DNA of 64,000 bases from Bacteroidales bacterium (GTDB taxonomy: Bacteria; Bacteroidota; Bacteroidia; Bacteroidales; F082): contig JAFXLL010000012.1 in assembly GCA_017531225.1 (NCBI GenBank), forward strand, positions 62,001 through 126,000, written 5' to 3'. The notes below the pieces were generated by a model that saw only the letters and a list, made by a program, of their open reading frames with translations, did no database searches and was not told the DNA's origin. This document shows, piece by piece, positions 7,490 through 14,725 of the stretch. Position 1 is the stretch's first letter. Every line of letters starts with the position of its first letter. The position numbers and the translations under genes were made by a program.

Positions 7490-8244
7490 AGATGAAACCA
7501 GAAAATGAAATAACCGAAGAAGTACGGCAGTTGCTGGAGAGCTTGGAGGAGCACGGGAAGAATGCCCGTCGCCAGAAGGATTTGAGCGAGCTGATAGACA
7601 GACTTTCAGAGGAGGTGCTGGGGGCGACCACGTCATTGCGAGGACTGCGAGCGAAGCGTGGCGGGACGCGGCAATCTACCATTTGGTGGCTCTTTGGCGC
7701 AGCCGCGGCAGCCCTTCTGCTTTGGTTGATGATCAAGCCGACAACTAAAGAGACTCCTAATATAAATGAGGAAATCCTTGTGGAAAAAACGATGCCCGTT
7801 GATTCAGTAAAAGAGGAGGTGGAAGAGGTGATCCTCGAGGAGCCAATTATTCCGCAACCCGTCATCCCTCAAAAGCCTAAAACCAAGACTGAAAAGCCCA
7901 AGGAAATCGTTGGGGGAGAAAAGCTTTTAGCGGAAGCCACTCCATCGGAATCTACTGAAAATACTGATACTTCAACTGTTGGATCCAACAAAATACTTGA
8001 TTCAATTGAAGAAAACCTCTTACCTCTCACTTCTCACCTCTCACCTCAAAGTAGCCCCCAGCGTAGAGTCATCCGGAGCTTTAACCTGGTGTGCTATGAA
8101 TGCCAAACGGAAAACGGAGAATGGAGAACGGGAAACCCCTCACTCCTCACTCCTAACTCCTCACTCGAAACAACTCTCTTCGGTCAAGCGAAAGACCCCA
8201 ACATGAAAAACGGAGCCATGACTTTTGAGCTCAAACTTAATTAA
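7486..8244 (+). CDS. Single-helix anti-sigma-type protein carrying dispersed repeats
   Basis: A 252-residue protein coupled to the sigma gene by an ATGA overlap; ATG 7492 is an alternative start. The N-terminal 50 residues are helical and charged (the likely sigma-binding part), followed by one membrane segment near residues 68-82 (IWWLFGAAAAALLLWLMI) and a Pro/Glu/Lys-rich periplasmic stretch (about 88-145), as in many FecR-less Bacteroidota anti-sigma factors. Three stretches of the gene are DNA repeats read in frame: a palindromic element just before the helix (7631-7677), a CTCACYTCTCAC-type tract (8016-8047) and an ACGGAGAATGGAGAAC/CTCACTCCTCAC-type tract (8106-8166), giving low-complexity LTSHLSP and SLLTPNSSL peptides. 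No catalytic motif is present; the role is inferred from position. Confidence 0.7.
   Translation: MKMKPENEITEEVRQLLESLEEHGKNARRQKDLSELIDRLSEEVLGATTSLRGLRAKRGGTRQSTIWWLFGAAAAALLLWLMIKPTTKETPNINEEILVEKTMPVDSVKEEVEEVILEEPIIPQPVIPQKPKTKTEKPKEIVGGEKLLAEATPSESTENTDTSTVGSNKILDSIEENLLPLTSHLSPQSSPQRRVIRSFNLVCYECQTENGEWRTGNPSLLTPNSSLETTLFGQAKDPNMKNGAMTFELKLN
7631..7677 (+). repeat. REP-like palindromic element inside a coding region
   Basis: About 47 bases opening CGTCATTGCGAGGA and closing ACGCGGCAATCT, an imperfect palindrome (ATTGC...GCAAT ends) of the 'TCATTGCGAG...GGCAAT' kind found scattered in many bacterial genomes, usually between genes. Here it is read through in frame as a Gly/Arg-rich peptide (LRGLRAKRGGTRQS) next to the membrane helix. 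Confidence 0.55.
8016..8047 (+). repeat. CTCACYTCTCAC-type tandem tract in coding region
   Basis: A pyrimidine-rich run of short CTCAC/TTCTCAC/CTCTCAC units of the kind scattered between genes in Bacteroidales genomes. It is read in frame as LPLTSHLSP within the anti-sigma-like gene. Confidence 0.5.
8106..8166 (+). repeat. ACGGAGAA / CTCACTCCTCAC tandem tract in coding region
   Basis: Purine-rich units (ACGGAAA, ACGGAGA, TGGAGAACGG) switch to pyrimidine-rich CACTCCTCACTCCTAACTCCTCACTC units. It is the third repeat-type tract in the same gene and is translated in frame in the C-terminal tail. Confidence 0.5.
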
Positions 8245-8255
8245 ACTTTAGCATT

Positions 8256-9569
8256 ATGAAACGCATCACTTTTTTATTAGCTATACTTTTTGCCTTTCAA
8301 ATCGGCTTTGCCCAAGAAGAAGTCGCTATTGAACAGAACATCAACCACCGCATCAACCAGTTGCAGATTAACCCTGGATGGGACGTCCATTTGCTTCACA
8401 ATGAGGCCGACAGCGGCTACCGTGTGGCCATTGTCACCACCGAAGATTATGCCGCCTTCGCTTACAACGTGCAGCTCTGCAACGTCAAGAATGATACCTT
8501 GACGATCCTTGAGAATACTCAGTTGCCGAAAGGCACGGTGGTGGAGATCGAAGGTCCCATGGACTTTGAAAGCATTCATTTGACGAACAGAGCGATGGCG
8601 AAGGCGGATTTTGTTATTGCTTCAGGGATGCAAGGTGGATGTGGAAAGGAAACGACTAACCTATTTCTCGGTGAGGACACGAGGCTTCGCATCCAGCATT
8701 ATCATATCCCCGACTCGGAATACTCGGCCAGTGTGGATGTTTGGGATCGTGCCCAGCTGACCATCGACACCATCTCGGGCGAAGGTGACCTTTGGATCAA
8801 TGTATATCAAGGATCTGCTTTTCAATTTGGCACCAATATCCTGAAAGGAAAAATCAAGTTGCAAGAGTATGAAGAAACTCCTGGTTGGCATTACCAGCAA
8901 AAGGACTGCAGGATTATCAAGAACGAGGAGCAGGATGGCGTTTTGGTCACCACCGACCATCGAAAAGTTTGGACGGATGCTCTTGTCGTCGATGCGTCTT
9001 TTGGCATCCGAAAAGGTGACACACCCAAAGATCCCGACAGTCCCTTCCTGCAATACAATACTTTGTCGATCAATATCGGGCTGAGCACATATTTCAATTT
9101 CAGTAACCATTGGAGCCTGCGTACAGGGCTTCAACTGAACCAAAACCGGAAGTCGTTGTGCCACCAGGTGAAGTACGAAGACGGACAACTGGCGGTGATT
9201 GACGGGCAAGGGGATTTCCAGCGCAATCGTTTGTATAACCTCTATATGGGTGTTCCTGTCGCACTCTACTATTATCTGGGCAAGCGTCAAACCGAGAGTG
9301 TCTCTTTGGATTTCTACGCAGGGCGCCTTATCGGGGAGTGGTTCACTACCAGTGTGGATCCTACTCGGATGATTGGTTTCAAAAACTGGTCCGGTGAAGA
9401 CGTCGACGACATCTTCAATCCCTGGAAGCTGGAGGTTGGCATTGGCTTCAATACCCAACATCTTGGCATCCTTCACGGCATCAGGTTCTTCACCAATTTA
9501 CTGCCCGAGTACAAGCCAGGTGTTGTTGACGGCAAAATCCGTACGGTCGGGCTGGAGCTGAAACTATAA
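8256..9569 (+). CDS. Outer-membrane protein with GIN-like N-terminal domain and beta-barrel
   Basis: A 437-residue secreted protein: signal peptide residues 1-19 (ending GFAQ), a beta-rich N-terminal half (about 25-230) resembling the head GIN/DUF2807 repeat-strand domain (INQLQINPGWDVHLLHN), and a C-terminal half (about 245-437) of alternating amphipathic strands ending in an aromatic/hydrophobic last strand (RTVGLELKL), as in PorT-type outer-membrane barrels (LNQNRKSLCHQVKYEDGQ is a typical extracellular loop). It starts 11 bases after the anti-sigma-like gene, so it is probably the last gene of the second sigma operon and may be its target. The exact function is unknown. Confidence 0.7.
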   Translation: MKRITFLLAILFAFQIGFAQEEVAIEQNINHRINQLQINPGWDVHLLHNEADSGYRVAIVTTEDYAAFAYNVQLCNVKNDTLTILENTQLPKGTVVEIEGPMDFESIHLTNRAMAKADFVIASGMQGGCGKETTNLFLGEDTRLRIQHYHIPDSEYSASVDVWDRAQLTIDTISGEGDLWINVYQGSAFQFGTNILKGKIKLQEYEETPGWHYQQKDCRIIKNEEQDGVLVTTDHRKVWTDALVVDASFGIRKGDTPKDPDSPFLQYNTLSINIGLSTYFNFSNHWSLRTGLQLNQNRKSLCHQVKYEDGQLAVIDGQGDFQRNRLYNLYMGVPVALYYYLGKRQTESVSLDFYAGRLIGEWFTTSVDPTRMIGFKNWSGEDVDDIFNPWKLEVGIGFNTQHLGILHGIRFFTNLLPEYKPGVVDGKIRTVGLELKL

Positions 9570-9704
9570 AGCTAAAGCGCTAACGAGTAATTATAGTGGA
9601 TTTTTATTTTGTAATCTGTTGGTTTTCAAAGTCGATCTTAAAAATAATAGTGGATTTGAAGTAATGGGGACAATCTGAACACACGAAGTTCACAGAAAAA
9701 GGGT

Positions 9705-9712
9705 TAACTTTG
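9705..9712 (+). promoter_or_regulatory. -7 box TAACTTTG
   Basis: TAnnTTTG element 21 bases before ATG 9734 of the lipoprotein protease gene. The rest of the 9570-9733 gap holds only a short direct repeat (ATAGTGGATTT near 9594 and 9646). Confidence 0.5.
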
Positions 9713-9733
9713 TAACCAACAACCACATCCTCT

Positions 9734-10903
9734 ATGAAAAACAATATCAAATTTGTCTTTTTTTTCTTTGGACTTTTACTACTGGCTTCATGCAACGGCC
9801 CCATCGGCTACGCCATCCATCAGGCGAAGACCGACAACCATCAACGCAAGTACAACACCAACGAAGAGTCCGATGACGACACTGTCCGGTTTGTCATCCA
9901 TAAAAACTACCGGCAAATGCTGATGAAGGCCGAGATCAACGGCGTGGAGGACACGGTTTTGTTTGACTCGGGGTCGAGCATCGCGGCAGTTCTGTTCTAT
10001 ACCGACGAGAATAAGCCCAAGGGTATGAGGTTTTACAATGTGCCTTTGATGGCTGCAGACAAGACGACAAAGATTCGGATGACCTATATTCCCGTCACCA
10101 TCAAGCACAACATGTACGTCTGTGAGTTGTTCGGCAACGCCATGTTGTTGGAGCCAAGCCATTATTGCGACAAGGAAGCTGCCATCAGCAGATACAGCAT
10201 CTTGGGTTTCAAGGGAATCGGTATCGGGTGTTATTCCGTCGACTTTACAAAAAACCAGATTTATGCGATGAGTCGTTCCCAAATAGACTCGACACAATAC
10301 CTCCCCGTGAAGTGCAAGTTCGAAAGCGATGTGCTGTTTATTTATCCAACCATCAACGGCGTTGAGTACGAATGCATCTTCGACACGGGCAACGGACAAG
10401 GAATCCTCATCCAGGACGCTCAAAGGGTTGAAAACCATACTGAAAAGGATTTGCTTTACGAAGGTTCTTACGGAAAAGCTGTCGGTGGGGTGACGGAATC
10501 CCAACATTTCATCATCGCCCCCGACACCAAGGTCAGGTTTGCGGAACGAGAGGAGACCGTTCCCGTCATGTTCATGGAAAACGGCCTGGCTTTCAACAAT
10601 GTGGGTTTGCAATATCTCAAACGCTTCGACTGGATTATCGACGACTATTATAACAGGGTTTACGCCAGACCCCATGTCGCAGACACGATGCAGTTGACAG
10701 AAGTCCACTACGGCTTGGTGACTGCCGATGGTACTTTAAAGATTTCCACCCGTCTTCTTGACGGCAACGAGGTTTTCAACATTGGTGATCGAATCATCTC
10801 GGTCAACGGCGAAACAATCAACGAGGACAACATCTGTTATTATTACGATCTTTTGACGACGCAAAAAGACTGGTCGAAATTTGAAATCGTGGTGGGAAAA
10901 TGA
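9734..10903 (+). CDS. Retropepsin-like aspartyl protease lipoprotein
   Basis: A 389-residue lipoprotein. The signal peptide ends in the lipobox LLASC, so Cys20 should be lipidated. Two aspartyl-protease-type motifs are present: LFDSGSS at residues 77-82 (D78) and IFDTGNG at 216-221 (D217), each in a beta-rich repeat with a downstream hydrophobic-hydrophobic-G element (YSILGFKGIG and FNNVGLQYL). Residues about 340-385 look like a PDZ-type peptide-binding domain (NIGDRIISVNGETI). This layout matches Bacteroidota aspartyl proteases with a PDZ tail. The protein should sit at the periplasmic face of the inner or outer membrane; its substrate is unknown. The first motif is DSG instead of DTG, a conservative change seen in active members. 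Confidence 0.85.
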   Translation: MKNNIKFVFFFFGLLLLASCNGPIGYAIHQAKTDNHQRKYNTNEESDDDTVRFVIHKNYRQMLMKAEINGVEDTVLFDSGSSIAAVLFYTDENKPKGMRFYNVPLMAADKTTKIRMTYIPVTIKHNMYVCELFGNAMLLEPSHYCDKEAAISRYSILGFKGIGIGCYSVDFTKNQIYAMSRSQIDSTQYLPVKCKFESDVLFIYPTINGVEYECIFDTGNGQGILIQDAQRVENHTEKDLLYEGSYGKAVGGVTESQHFIIAPDTKVRFAEREETVPVMFMENGLAFNNVGLQYLKRFDWIIDDYYNRVYARPHVADTMQLTEVHYGLVTADGTLKISTRLLDGNEVFNIGDRIISVNGETINEDNICYYYDLLTTQKDWSKFEIVVGK

Positions 10904-10920
10904 CGGATGAGTTATAAGGT

Positions 10921-11511
10921 TTGGTTTCCTTGTTGGAGTACTATTGGAGCCTTGGGCGTGATATTGTTCGGCAAGAGGCCGAGAGCCGGTGGGGGAGCGG
11001 ATTCTTCAATCAGTTGAGTTTGGATATGAAAGCGATGTTTCCAAATGAGACAGGTTTTTCCGTTACCAATCTGAAGTATATGAAACGCTGGTATGTGTTT
11101 TATACAGAGGATGTTACAATTCGTCAACGGGTCGTTGACGAAATTGAGATGCCGTCACAATTTGGTTTGATTCCATGGGGACAACACATTGATATTTTTA
11201 CTCGTTGCGAGTCAAAGAAGCGAGCTCTTTTTTATATCGAAAAAAGCATTGAGAATGGTTGGTCAAGGCCGCAGTTGAATTCCCAAATTGATAATAACCT
11301 TTTCGAGCGTCAAGGCGCAGCTGATAATTTGCTTCGAGGAAAAGACGACAATCCATCGGTTGGGCTTCTAATATGCAAGACGGCTAAGAAAACAATCGTG
11401 GAGTGGTCGCTGAAGGATATCAACAAGCCGTTAGGAATCGCCACATACCAACTACAGGAAGTGGTTGAAAGAACGATCGCAGAAATTGAAGAAGCTAATA
11501 AGAAAAAATAG
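10921..11511 (+). pseudogene. YhcG/DUF1016-type nuclease with deleted catalytic core
   Basis: The frame encodes 196 residues. Residues 1-135 match the DUF1016 N-terminal domain of YhcG-type PDDEXK nucleases (YYWSLGRDIV, WGSGFFNQLS, TNLKYMKRWYVFY, PWGQHI, NSQIDNNLFERQG). Residues 140-190 match the extreme C-terminus (DDNPSVGLLICK, INKPLGIATYQL). Intact members have about 340-380 residues. The roughly 130 residues in between, which include the PDDEXK metal-binding site (normally around DFYIDLLFYH...IELK), are missing with the frame kept. The first 25 or so residues are also absent: the frame begins at a TTG just after an in-frame stop at 10915. It therefore cannot be a working nuclease of this family. 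It directly follows the protease gene (17-base gap). Confidence 0.75.
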
Positions 11512-11548
11512 TTTTATCTTCGCAGAGAAAAACATTCTGTGAAGATCA

Positions 11549-12112
11549 ATGACCCTCGAGCAACATCCTCTGGAACCTTTCCTGCCAAAAAACGCCAAAG
11601 TGCTTTTTCTGGGCAGTTTTCCGCCGCCCAAGCAGCGCTGGTGCATGAATTTCTATTACCCCAACTTCCAGAACGACCACTGGCGTATTGAAGGGGCGGT
11701 GTGGTTTGGTGACAAGGACTATTTCGTCGATAAAGAGCGCAAATCGTTCAACAAAGCGAAGATTGTGGATTTCCTCAATGAAAAAGGTATTGCGCTTTAT
11801 GATACGGCGAAGGTGGTTAGAAGGCTGAAAAACAATGCCTCCGATGCCTTTCTGGAGATTGTGGAGCCCACGGATCTCCGAGCCCTGCTTCGTCAGATAC
11901 CCTTGTGCCATGACATCGCCACCACGGGCGAGAAGGCGACAGGGGAGGTGTGCCGCTACTTCGGTCTGGACAAGATTCCAGCTTTGGGCACAGTCACTGA
12001 ATTGGAGGAAGGCCTAAGTCTATATAGGCTTCCGTCGTCCTCGCGAGCCTATCCACTTGCTTTTGAAAAGGAGGTGGAAGCTTATCGGGAAATGTTCAAG
12101 CAGGTTTTTTAA
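11549..12112 (+). CDS. Uracil-DNA glycosylase superfamily protein (Mug/deoxyinosine type)
   Basis: A 187-residue DNA glycosylase of the uracil-DNA glycosylase superfamily, predicted to excise deaminated bases (uracil or hypoxanthine) in base-excision repair. Seen in the sequence: motif 1 as LFLGSFPPPKQRW near residues 20-32 (the GSxPP water-activating loop) and motif 2 as LYRLPSSSRAYP near residues 156-167 (the DNA-intercalating loop, comparable to LPSTS). The length fits the small family often named DNA-deoxyinosine glycosylase. It has no clear operon partner: a broken YhcG gene lies upstream and a broken transporter downstream. Confidence 0.78.
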   Translation: MTLEQHPLEPFLPKNAKVLFLGSFPPPKQRWCMNFYYPNFQNDHWRIEGAVWFGDKDYFVDKERKSFNKAKIVDFLNEKGIALYDTAKVVRRLKNNASDAFLEIVEPTDLRALLRQIPLCHDIATTGEKATGEVCRYFGLDKIPALGTVTELEEGLSLYRLPSSSRAYPLAFEKEVEAYREMFKQVF

Positions 12113-12125
12113 TCTCGAGATTTTG

Positions 12126-12133
12126 TATCTTTG
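12126..12133 (+). promoter_or_regulatory. -7 box TATCTTTG
   Basis: TAnnTTTG element ending four bases before ATG 12138 of the symporter remnant, the same near-leaderless arrangement as the GNAT gene. Confidence 0.5.
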
Positions 12134-12137
12134 CCCT

Positions 12138-12799
12138 ATGAAAAAGCTTTCCCTTACCGCCCAGATTGGCATCGCTTTGCTGCTTGCCGTGTTGGCAGGT
12201 GTCCTGCTGCGCAACCAAGCCGACTTCGTCAATGCGTACATCAAGCCTATAGGCACCATTTTCCTTAACCTGCTGAAGTTCATCGTGGTACCGCTGGTGC
12301 TGTTCTCCATCATGGCGGGCATCCTTTCGATGAACGACATCAAGAAAGTGGGCAAGCTGGGGCTTCGCACCCTGCTGTATTTCATGGTGACGACCCTCTT
12401 TGCAGTGACGTTGGGGTTGGTGGTTCCCAGCCTGCTGAAAGGCATCCTCCCAACCATTCATATTGACTTGGATCCCGCGGCGGAAAGTGTCGAGGTGCCC
12501 CATCTGTGCTGGGCTCTTATGCGGCTTTAATTGCTTTGGCTTACCTTTGCTTCTTTGTTCATGCGGGCGTGGTCTATTCCTCGGCAGTATGGTTGTTGGG
12601 AGGCTTGTCGCCGCTGAAGTTTTTCAAGGGCATGCAACCGGCCATGCTGTTCGCCTCGGCGGGCATCCCAGTCGAATGTGTGGCTGTTGCCGCGGGCATC
12701 GACCGCATCATCGACATGGGCCGCACGGTGATGTCGGTTACTGGCGACGCCTCGTGCGCCGTTGTCATGCAAAAAAGGATGAGAAGAAGTTTGCCTTAA
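12138..12799 (+). pseudogene. Broken dicarboxylate/amino acid:cation symporter (GltP/DctA family)
   Basis: The first frame (from ATG 12138) encodes a good N-terminus of the DAACS family: MKKLSLTAQIGIALLLAVLA, then AYIKPIGTIFLNLLKFIVVPLVLFSI and a third helix, to about 12505. The sequence then continues in another frame (12506-12799) with later family segments: GSYAALIALAYLCFFVHAG, FFKGMQPAMLFA, then directly GIPVECVAVAAGIDRIIDMGRT and VTGDASCAVV, which is the C-terminal ion/substrate-binding helix region. About 60 residues are missing at the frameshift and about 100 between PAMLFA and GIPVE, including the serine-rich hairpin and the NMDGT motif. Intact members have 400-430 residues, so this gene is dead, probably recently given the good residual similarity. 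Confidence 0.82.
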
Positions 12800-12807
12800 G
12801 GGAATAA

Positions 12808-12843
12808 AAAATCGAAGCAACCCTTTGAGGCTGCTTCGATTTG
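12808..12843 (-). terminator. Rho-independent terminator for the minus-strand lipoprotein unit
   Basis: Stem AAATCGAAGC...GCTTCGATTT with inner CC/GG pairs and a six-base loop, just after the stop at 12850. The T-run is on the minus-strand side, so it terminates the aminotransferase-lipoprotein unit; it may also stop readthrough from the symporter remnant. Confidence 0.75.
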
Positions 12844-12849
12844 GTTTTG

Positions 12850-12996
12850 CTACCTTATGGTATCTTCGGTTGGAGGGCCATACAACACCTCTGGTGGCGG
12901 TCCATAGAGCGTGGAATGTTCACAGCTGTTGAAGCCAAACAACAGCGCCATTCCTGAAAGGATCCAAATCCATATCCGTTTCCCAGCCTTCTTCAT
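12850..12996 (-). CDS. Small lipoprotein with duplicated YGPP motif
   Basis: A 48-residue protein starting at ATG 12996, six bases after the aminotransferase stop, and ended by a terminator. It has a positively charged start (MKKAGKR), a hydrophobic segment (IWIWILSGMALLFGF) and a lipobox-like FNSC, so Cys25 may be lipidated, leaving only 23 mature residues. These hold a near-duplicate, LYGPPPE and LYGPPTED. Short lipoproteins with YG(P/T)P elements recur in Bacteroidota, some beside radical SAM genes, but I cannot tie this one to a named family. The tight spacing and shared terminator argue that it is real. Confidence 0.6.
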   Translation of the reverse strand: MKKAGKRIWIWILSGMALLFGFNSCEHSTLYGPPPEVLYGPPTEDTIR

Positions 12997-13002
12997 ACTC
13001 GT

Positions 13003-14322
13003 TTATTTCACCGGGTGATCCTTGGCAAATGCCTTCAGTCTTTCGGCCAAAACCGGAATCTCATCCCTTTGGATCAGCGAAGTGCAGGCACGGATGCCTT
13101 GCTTCAAGCTGCCGCAAGTGTCGAGTGAGATGCCAGAAACACCGTAATACATCATCTCTTCTACCAAATCAGCGCCGGTGAAGCCAGGATAGCAGAAGGT
13201 GAAATAGAAGCCGTCAGCAATAGGTTCGCCGCAGTCCTCGTCGTAAGTGATGTAGAAGCCGTTCTCAGTGAAGGCCTTCTTCATCAACTCAGCCTTACGG
13301 CCGTATTCCAATACATCGTCGCGGTAGCGATAGGTGCCGTCGTTGACAGCCTTCAGCACTGCTGCCAAAGCGTATTGAGCAGAGTGTGAAGTACCTGAAC
13401 TCAGTGGGTGCAGGGCTCCGAAGAGGATGGCACGCATGAAGATCTCTTGACCGCAGAATGCCTTCAGGTCGGGATAGTGGCGCTGAGCCAGCTTATCGCT
13501 GATGCCGAGGATAGCGCAACGCTCGCCAGCATAGCTGAATGCCTTGGAGCTGGAGATCATCAGGATGTAGTTGTCGGTATATTTACCCACGCTGGGTTGG
13601 AAAGGCTCTTCGCCGGGATGGCTGTAGTCCTTGCGGAAGTCCATGCCGAAGTAGGCGAGGTCTTCCATCACGATGACATCGTATTTGTTAGCCAATTCGC
13701 CGATGATGCGCAACTCCTCGTCGGTGAGGCACACCCAAGTCGGGTTGTTGGGGTTGGAGTAGAGCAAGCTGTGGATGTTACCTTTGCTCAGCACCTCTTC
13801 AAGTTTGGCGCGCAGCTTTTCGCCACGGTATTCATAGATGTCGAAATGCTCCATCGGGATGCCCAACACGCGGTTCTGGAACTTATGCACCGGGAAACCT
13901 GGATCGATGAACAGCATGGTGTTCTTCTTGAGGCTGGTGTGACCAGCGATCATGAAGGATGCGAAAGCACCTTGCATGGAACCCACGGTAGGAACGCAGT
14001 TGGCAGCGTCGACGTCAAGGTCGAGGAAACACTTGATGAAACGGGATGCCTCTTTCTTAAGGATAGGAGCACCGTCGATAGGAGGGTAGTTGGCAGGTAC
14101 GCCGTCTTGCAGGGCTTTGATCTGGGCTTCCACACCGACACGGGCAGCTGGCAGGCCAGGATTGCCAATCTCCATGTGGATGAACTTCTTGCCTGAGGCA
14201 GCCTCGATGTCACGAGCCAGCTTGTTGATTTCACGGATACCAGCCTTGCCAATGCAAGCCAAACCACTTTCTGCAAAGAGTTTCTTCGCTACGTCAACGG
14301 GGACGATATTATTTTGCATCAT
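13003..14322 (-). CDS. PLP-dependent class I/II aminotransferase
   Basis: A 439-residue fold-type I aminotransferase, cytoplasmic, using pyridoxal 5'-phosphate. Seen: the substrate/PLP region LLYSNPNNPTWVCL, the conserved Asp/Tyr segment VIVMEDLAYFGMD, the Schiff-base lysine in SSSKAFSYAGER, and the C-terminal arginine region. It is about 40 residues longer than a typical aspartate aminotransferase, as in a Bacteroidota subgroup annotated simply as PLP-dependent aminotransferase; the amino donor is not evident. The start is at the first of two ATG codons (14322); the second is equally possible. A -7 box lies at 14381-14388. The small lipoprotein gene follows after six bases. Confidence 0.88.
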   Translation of the reverse strand: MMQNNIVPVDVAKKLFAESGLACIGKAGIREINKLARDIEAASGKKFIHMEIGNPGLPAARVGVEAQIKALQDGVPANYPPIDGAPILKKEASRFIKCFLDLDVDAANCVPTVGSMQGAFASFMIAGHTSLKKNTMLFIDPGFPVHKFQNRVLGIPMEHFDIYEYRGEKLRAKLEEVLSKGNIHSLLYSNPNNPTWVCLTDEELRIIGELANKYDVIVMEDLAYFGMDFRKDYSHPGEEPFQPSVGKYTDNYILMISSSKAFSYAGERCAILGISDKLAQRHYPDLKAFCGQEIFMRAILFGALHPLSSGTSHSAQYALAAVLKAVNDGTYRYRDDVLEYGRKAELMKKAFTENGFYITYDEDCGEPIADGFYFTFCYPGFTGADLVEEMMYYGVSGISLDTCGSLKQGIRACTSLIQRDEIPVLAERLKAFAKDHPVK

Positions 14323-14380
14323 GTTGATAATATTTTGATTTATAATAATTTACAATAATAATCCGAGTTTGTCGGGAGTG

Positions 14381-14388
14381 CAAAGTTA
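14381..14388 (-). promoter_or_regulatory. -7 box TAACTTTG for the aminotransferase
   Basis: Minus-strand TAnnTTTG about 58 bases before the start at 14322, giving an AT-rich leader. Confidence 0.5.
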
Positions 14389-14451
14389 GGCATTTTTTTA
14401 ATTTTTTCAAAAAATATTTCTTCGATTTCTTGGAGATAACAAAAAAAGCTG

Positions 14452-14459
14452 TACTTTTG
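14452..14459 (+). promoter_or_regulatory. -7 box TACTTTTG for the tRNA-Val pair
   Basis: TAnnTTTG with a TTGG element 22 bases upstream, 11 bases before the first tRNA base. The same TACTTTTG box precedes the tRNA-Thr cluster at 20618. Confidence 0.6.
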
Positions 14460-14470
14460 CATCCGCAAAT

Positions 14471-14545
14471 GGGACGGTAGCTCAGTTGGTTTAGAGCGCA
14501 TGCTTGACAGGCATGAGGTCACAAGTTCGATCCTTGTTCGCCCCA
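14471..14545 (+). tRNA. tRNA-Val(GAC)
   Basis: A complete cloverleaf: D arm GCTC/GAGC, anticodon stem CATGC/GCATG with loop TTGACAG (anticodon GAC), T arm ACAAG/CTTGT with TTCGATC. The acceptor stem GGGACGG / TCGCCCC has one A-C mismatch at pair 4:69. CCA is not encoded. Confidence 0.9.
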
Positions 14546-14550
14546 CACTC

Positions 14551-14573
14551 AGAGACGCAGCGAATGCGTCTCT
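14551..14573 (+). terminator. Hairpin between the two tRNA-Val genes
   Basis: A perfect 9-bp stem (AGAGACGCA / TGCGTCTCT) with a five-base loop and a weak T-rich tail. It is either a weak terminator or a processing signal in the tRNA precursor. Confidence 0.5.
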
Positions 14574-14586
14574 TTCAATCAAACGA

Positions 14587-14661
14587 GGGACGTTAGCCCA
14601 GTTGGTTTAGAGCGCTGCCTTCACACGGCAGAGGTCACTGGTTCGAGTCCAGTACGTCCCA
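14587..14661 (+). tRNA. tRNA-Val(CAC)
   Basis: Acceptor stem GGGACGT/ACGTCCC pairs perfectly. Anticodon stem CTGCC/GGCAG with loop TTCACAC gives anticodon CAC (valine, GUG codons). The D stem GCCC/GAGC has one C-A mismatch. It lies in tandem with tRNA-Val(GAC) and resembles it in the 5' half, suggesting an old duplication. Confidence 0.88.
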
Positions 14662-14665
14662 CTGG

Positions 14666-14724
14666 AAAACACCCATGGGACGGTCCAAACGAAAGAGAGG
14701 TACTGTGAAACTTGGGTGTTTTTT
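14666..14724 (+). terminator. Terminator after the tRNA-Val pair
   Basis: A 10-bp stem (AAAACACCCA / TGGGTGTTTT) with a long loop and a T-run. It lies between convergent units, and the T-rich ends on both strands suggest it works in both directions. Confidence 0.65.
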
Positions 14725-14725
14725 G

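Noticed and set aside
8016-8166. CRISPR array
   Set aside because: The units are 6-12 bases, uneven and without spacers of constant length, and they are read in frame within a gene.
9590-9660. Transposon end from the repeated ATAGTGGATTT
   Set aside because: There are only two short direct copies, with no inverted partner and no transposase nearby.
14587-14661. tRNA-Glu(TTC)
   Set aside because: TTC is seen in the loop, but with the stem CTGCC/GGCAG the anticodon positions are CAC, which is valine.
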